From the NCBI GenBank assembly GCA_905221605.1, contig CAJNDS010002375.1, forward strand, positions 419,021 through 436,520: DNA of 17,500 nt, in the 5' to 3' direction. Source of the DNA: Symbiodinium natans. Taxonomy: Eukaryota > Sar > Dinophyceae > Suessiales > Symbiodiniaceae. The notes beneath the pieces were generated by a model, which was not told where the DNA came from, did not search any database, and worked only from the letters and a program-made list of their open reading frames with translations. Positions 15,634-17,500 of the stretch are shown here, piece by piece; positions within the stretch are counted from its first letter, which is position 1, and each line of letters starts with the position of its first letter. The translations under genes and the position numbers were made by a program.

Positions 15634-15840
15634 TCAGGTCTAGCCCAGAGTACGCGATACACGGCCGCAAAACAGAGAGGTAATTGGTAGGTCCATTTCT
15701 TCTTTGTAACGCACATGGGCAACTGCGCATAGCGAACTTCCACGAAGTCGCTGCTTTCTCAGGGTTTCGGGGGGGATCGGTGTTTCGGGCACGGGTGGGC
15801 AGACCTCAAAGTGATGCTCAACGCAACCGACCTGTGAGAG

Positions 15841-15897
15841 CGGCCGGAACTCCTCGCTCATGCAGGCACTCAGGCGGTGCCCTGGAGAGTCCTCACC
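15841..15897 (-). CDS. Module D exon, copy 2, with EEFRPLS
   Basis: Minus strand GEDSPGHRLSACMSEEFRP, then LSQVGCVEHHFEVCPP. Partner of 11636-11692. The M-S-E-E-F-R-P-L-S start is also the nominal beginning of a 73-codon ORF (15640-15861), whose following part is Cys/His/Pro-containing. An opposite-strand 174-codon ORF (15684-16208, TTG start) covers the same bases but is not supported by the substitution pattern. Confidence 0.5.
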
Positions 15898-15929
15898 TGC
15901 ACAAAAGATTTCTCAAGCCGGCTTGTCTG

Positions 15930-16426
15930 GGTCACGCAGGCTGTGCCGCAACAGTTCAAGAAGAGATTGAGGTATCGTTCTGGAGAGGCCTCGCTGAGGC
16001 AAGTCGGGGATACGCCTGGCACACGACCGCGAGATGTGGGTCTCAGGTTTCAGGCTCTCAGACTGCTAAGGTGTTCAAGAAACAAGCTGGTGCGAAACTG
16101 ACTCGTGGGCATACCCCTGGCATTCGCAGGATGCAATCCGAATGCCAAATTCTGCGATGGAAAAAGTCTCGTGCGGTGACGAGCTTCATGCACCGCCATC
16201 TGCAATGAGCAACAATGAGTCTCCGAAAGCCCAAGCCCAAAAGCCGGGAAGATGTTAGAAATTGTAAGTTACATGCCCACGTCTCTGGATTATGGTCACT
16301 TTTGGGGTCACTACTATCAGGTGGCCCCTAACATTTAGGGTCGGCACGCAAGAATGGACCGTAGTTTTGAGAACTGACCTCCTGATGCCCGATGCATCCG
16401 GTGCTTCTGTAGCCGGTCGGGAAAAA
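15930..16426. other. No supported gene
   Basis: Plus and minus ORFs overlap without a deciding signal. A weak repeat (GGGATACGCCTGGCACAC at about 16007 and GGGCATACCCCTGGCATTC at about 16107) is visible. Confidence 0.35.
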
Positions 16427-16550
16427 GGGGGGGGGGGGGGGGGGGGCGGGTTGTCCCGTGGGTCTCCTAAACCCCTAAACCCTATCTCTCGAAAACCTAA
16501 ACCCTGCACCCTAAACCCCAAACCCGACAGCCTAAGCCCTAAACCCTTGA
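16427..16550 (-). repeat. G20 tract followed by degenerate telomeric DNA
   Basis: Twenty G at 16427-16446, then from 16466 to about 16546 imperfect CCCTAAA units with variants CCCCTAAA, CCTAAG and CCCCAAA. The C-rich strand is on top, opposite to the array at 3194-3430. Confidence 0.8.
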
Positions 16551-16570
16551 GGCCCCGGGCAGGCGGCTGT

Positions 16571-16587
16571 GCCGCACGGAGTGCGGC
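16571..16587. repeat. Perfect hairpin, 7-bp stem and 3-nt loop
   Basis: GCCGCAC-GGA-GTGCGGC. It is GC-rich and stable on paper, in a GC-rich patch between telomeric DNA and a MITE. No U-tract follows on either strand, so a terminator is not suggested. Confidence 0.45.
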
Positions 16588-16665
16588 GCCGCGGGCGAGC
16601 CGAGCTCCACGTCCAGGGCCACAGGCGAGCGGCGAGGGGAATTGCCTGGGAGAGCCGTCTTCCCC

Positions 16666-16758
16666 CTGGTTCTTCGCACGGAAATGCGGGCCTTATGGAT
16701 ACCCTTTAAGGGATTATGTAGAGCGTACCTCATTCCCTCATTCCCTACGAAGAACCAG
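16666..16758. mobile_element. Second member of the 5034-5202 MITE family, degenerate
   Basis: Ends are a perfect 11-bp inverted repeat, CTGGTTCTTCG (16666-16676) and its complement (16748-16758). The inner right arm, 16725-16748, matches 5165-5188 of the first element at 23 of 24 bases. The left arm is more diverged, and the TA-rich centre is absent. No clear target duplication. Confidence 0.65.
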
Positions 16759-17500
16759 CCAGTCTTTCTCCGGTTCAGGGTTTCGACTCTCATGCTCGCA
16801 CAAGGCAGGCTTGTTTCTTTTTTTGGCCACCCGCCTAGCTGACTCAAAGAGACGCACTGCAGGGCATAGCAACAGTTACTGCTCGCAGAAAACTGAGACT
16901 TCTCTCCCCTTGTTTTCAGTGCCCCCTCACAAAAGCAGCCCTGCACACAAAGGCAGCCCACTGGGGTGAGGTTGAAAGGTGGGAAGGGAAGGGAAGGATA
17001 GCCTCTTTGCTCCCGAAAACGAACACGCTTCTTTAGGACTGTCCCTGCCTGTACCCATCAATCCAAGCGGTGGGCAGGCTGGTATAGGCTTAGGGTTCAG
17101 GGTGGATGTTCATAAGGTTGAGTTTGGCTTGAAAGGTTGCCTTCTTTGGCTCTTAGGGGATTGTCTCGGATGTCTCGGCCATCGATGGGTCACTTTCCGG
17201 ATCTGGGCCTCTCGTAGCTTTGGAACCTAAGGCTTACTGTAAAGTTTTACTGTAGCGCAGCCTGCAACATGAAACATGTCAATGTGTGGACTTCCGGGTT
17301 GGGGCGTTTCACTAACCATGACGTGGTGCAAGTTCAAAACTTGTCACGTGTGGCTTGTCGCATCCGAGCTGCTATGGCGCTGAGGGAGTTCGAGCAAGAC
17401 CTGCACGGAAAATGTCCACGTGCTATGGAACCGAAGGCCATCGTGCGCCAAGGCAGGCAAAACAACAGAAGAAGCAGGTCTCATGTTGCAACCTGGGAAT
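16759..17500. other. No supported gene; small repeats only
   Basis: A GGGAA pentanucleotide run at about 16981-16996, an isolated CTTAGGGTTCAGGG telomere-like word near 17088, and a TTTACTGTA/TTACTGTA pair near 17235-17255. The 83-codon plus ORF at 16979-17230 has no support. Confidence 0.4.

Noticed and set aside
15684-16208. 174-codon plus ORF
   Set aside because: TTG start; it covers module D copy 2, where third-position changes support the opposite strand.
16292-16969. 225-codon plus ORF, the second longest in the window
   Set aside because: It reads through the G20 tract, the degenerate telomeric units (giving N-P-K-P-like peptides) and a MITE; it stays open because of repeats, with no coding signal.

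Overview
The window looks like nuclear DNA of a dinoflagellate, probably of the Symbiodiniaceae/Suessiales kind, although I cannot name the genus. The evidence is a 237-bp (TTTAGGG)n array, many short TTTAGGG/CCCTAAA seeds, a 9-nt match to the 3' end of the dinoflagellate spliced leader upstream of the only long ORF, long G/C homopolymers, hairpin MITEs, and genes that appear only as short phased exons. Chromerids or another alveolate cannot be excluded. No rRNA, tRNA, CRISPR array, bacterial operon or recognisable virus was found. Most of the window is decayed, repeat-rich DNA with islands of coding constraint.

Layout. 1-1415: small degenerate repeats, including a three-copy hairpin repeat, and no convincing gene. 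1416-3136 (-): the one substantial coding region, two abutting ORFs (392 and 181 codons) that read as one gene broken by a -1 frame change. 3182-3430: a spliced-leader-like scrap, then an interstitial telomeric array. 3431-4558: no gene seen. 4559-6361 (-): a series of short open stretches encoding heptad-like coiled-coil peptides, read here as exons of one gene, with two hairpin MITEs in its introns. 6436-7867 (-): a local duplication of two exon-like modules. 8428-11692 and 13151-15897: two diverged copies of one multi-module segment, with at least five modules in the same order. 12465-12794 (+): a basic coiled-coil ORF. 15930-17500: degenerate telomeric DNA, poly-G, a second MITE of the 5034-5202 family, and no gene seen.

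The main discovery is that duplicated modules reveal protein-coding sequence that ordinary ORF calling misses. I compared five module pairs codon by codon by hand. Of 62 differences, 39 fall at third positions of the frame named, 15 at first and 8 at second, and four of the pairs align without indels. The encoded peptides match no family I know. Several minus-strand modules share a short signature of the form [DE]-x-[FY]-R-P-[LS]-S. This suggests an expanded, undescribed dinoflagellate gene family in tandem, one copy of which is partly broken. All functions are unknown, and the exon models rest on pattern reading without any search or transcript.
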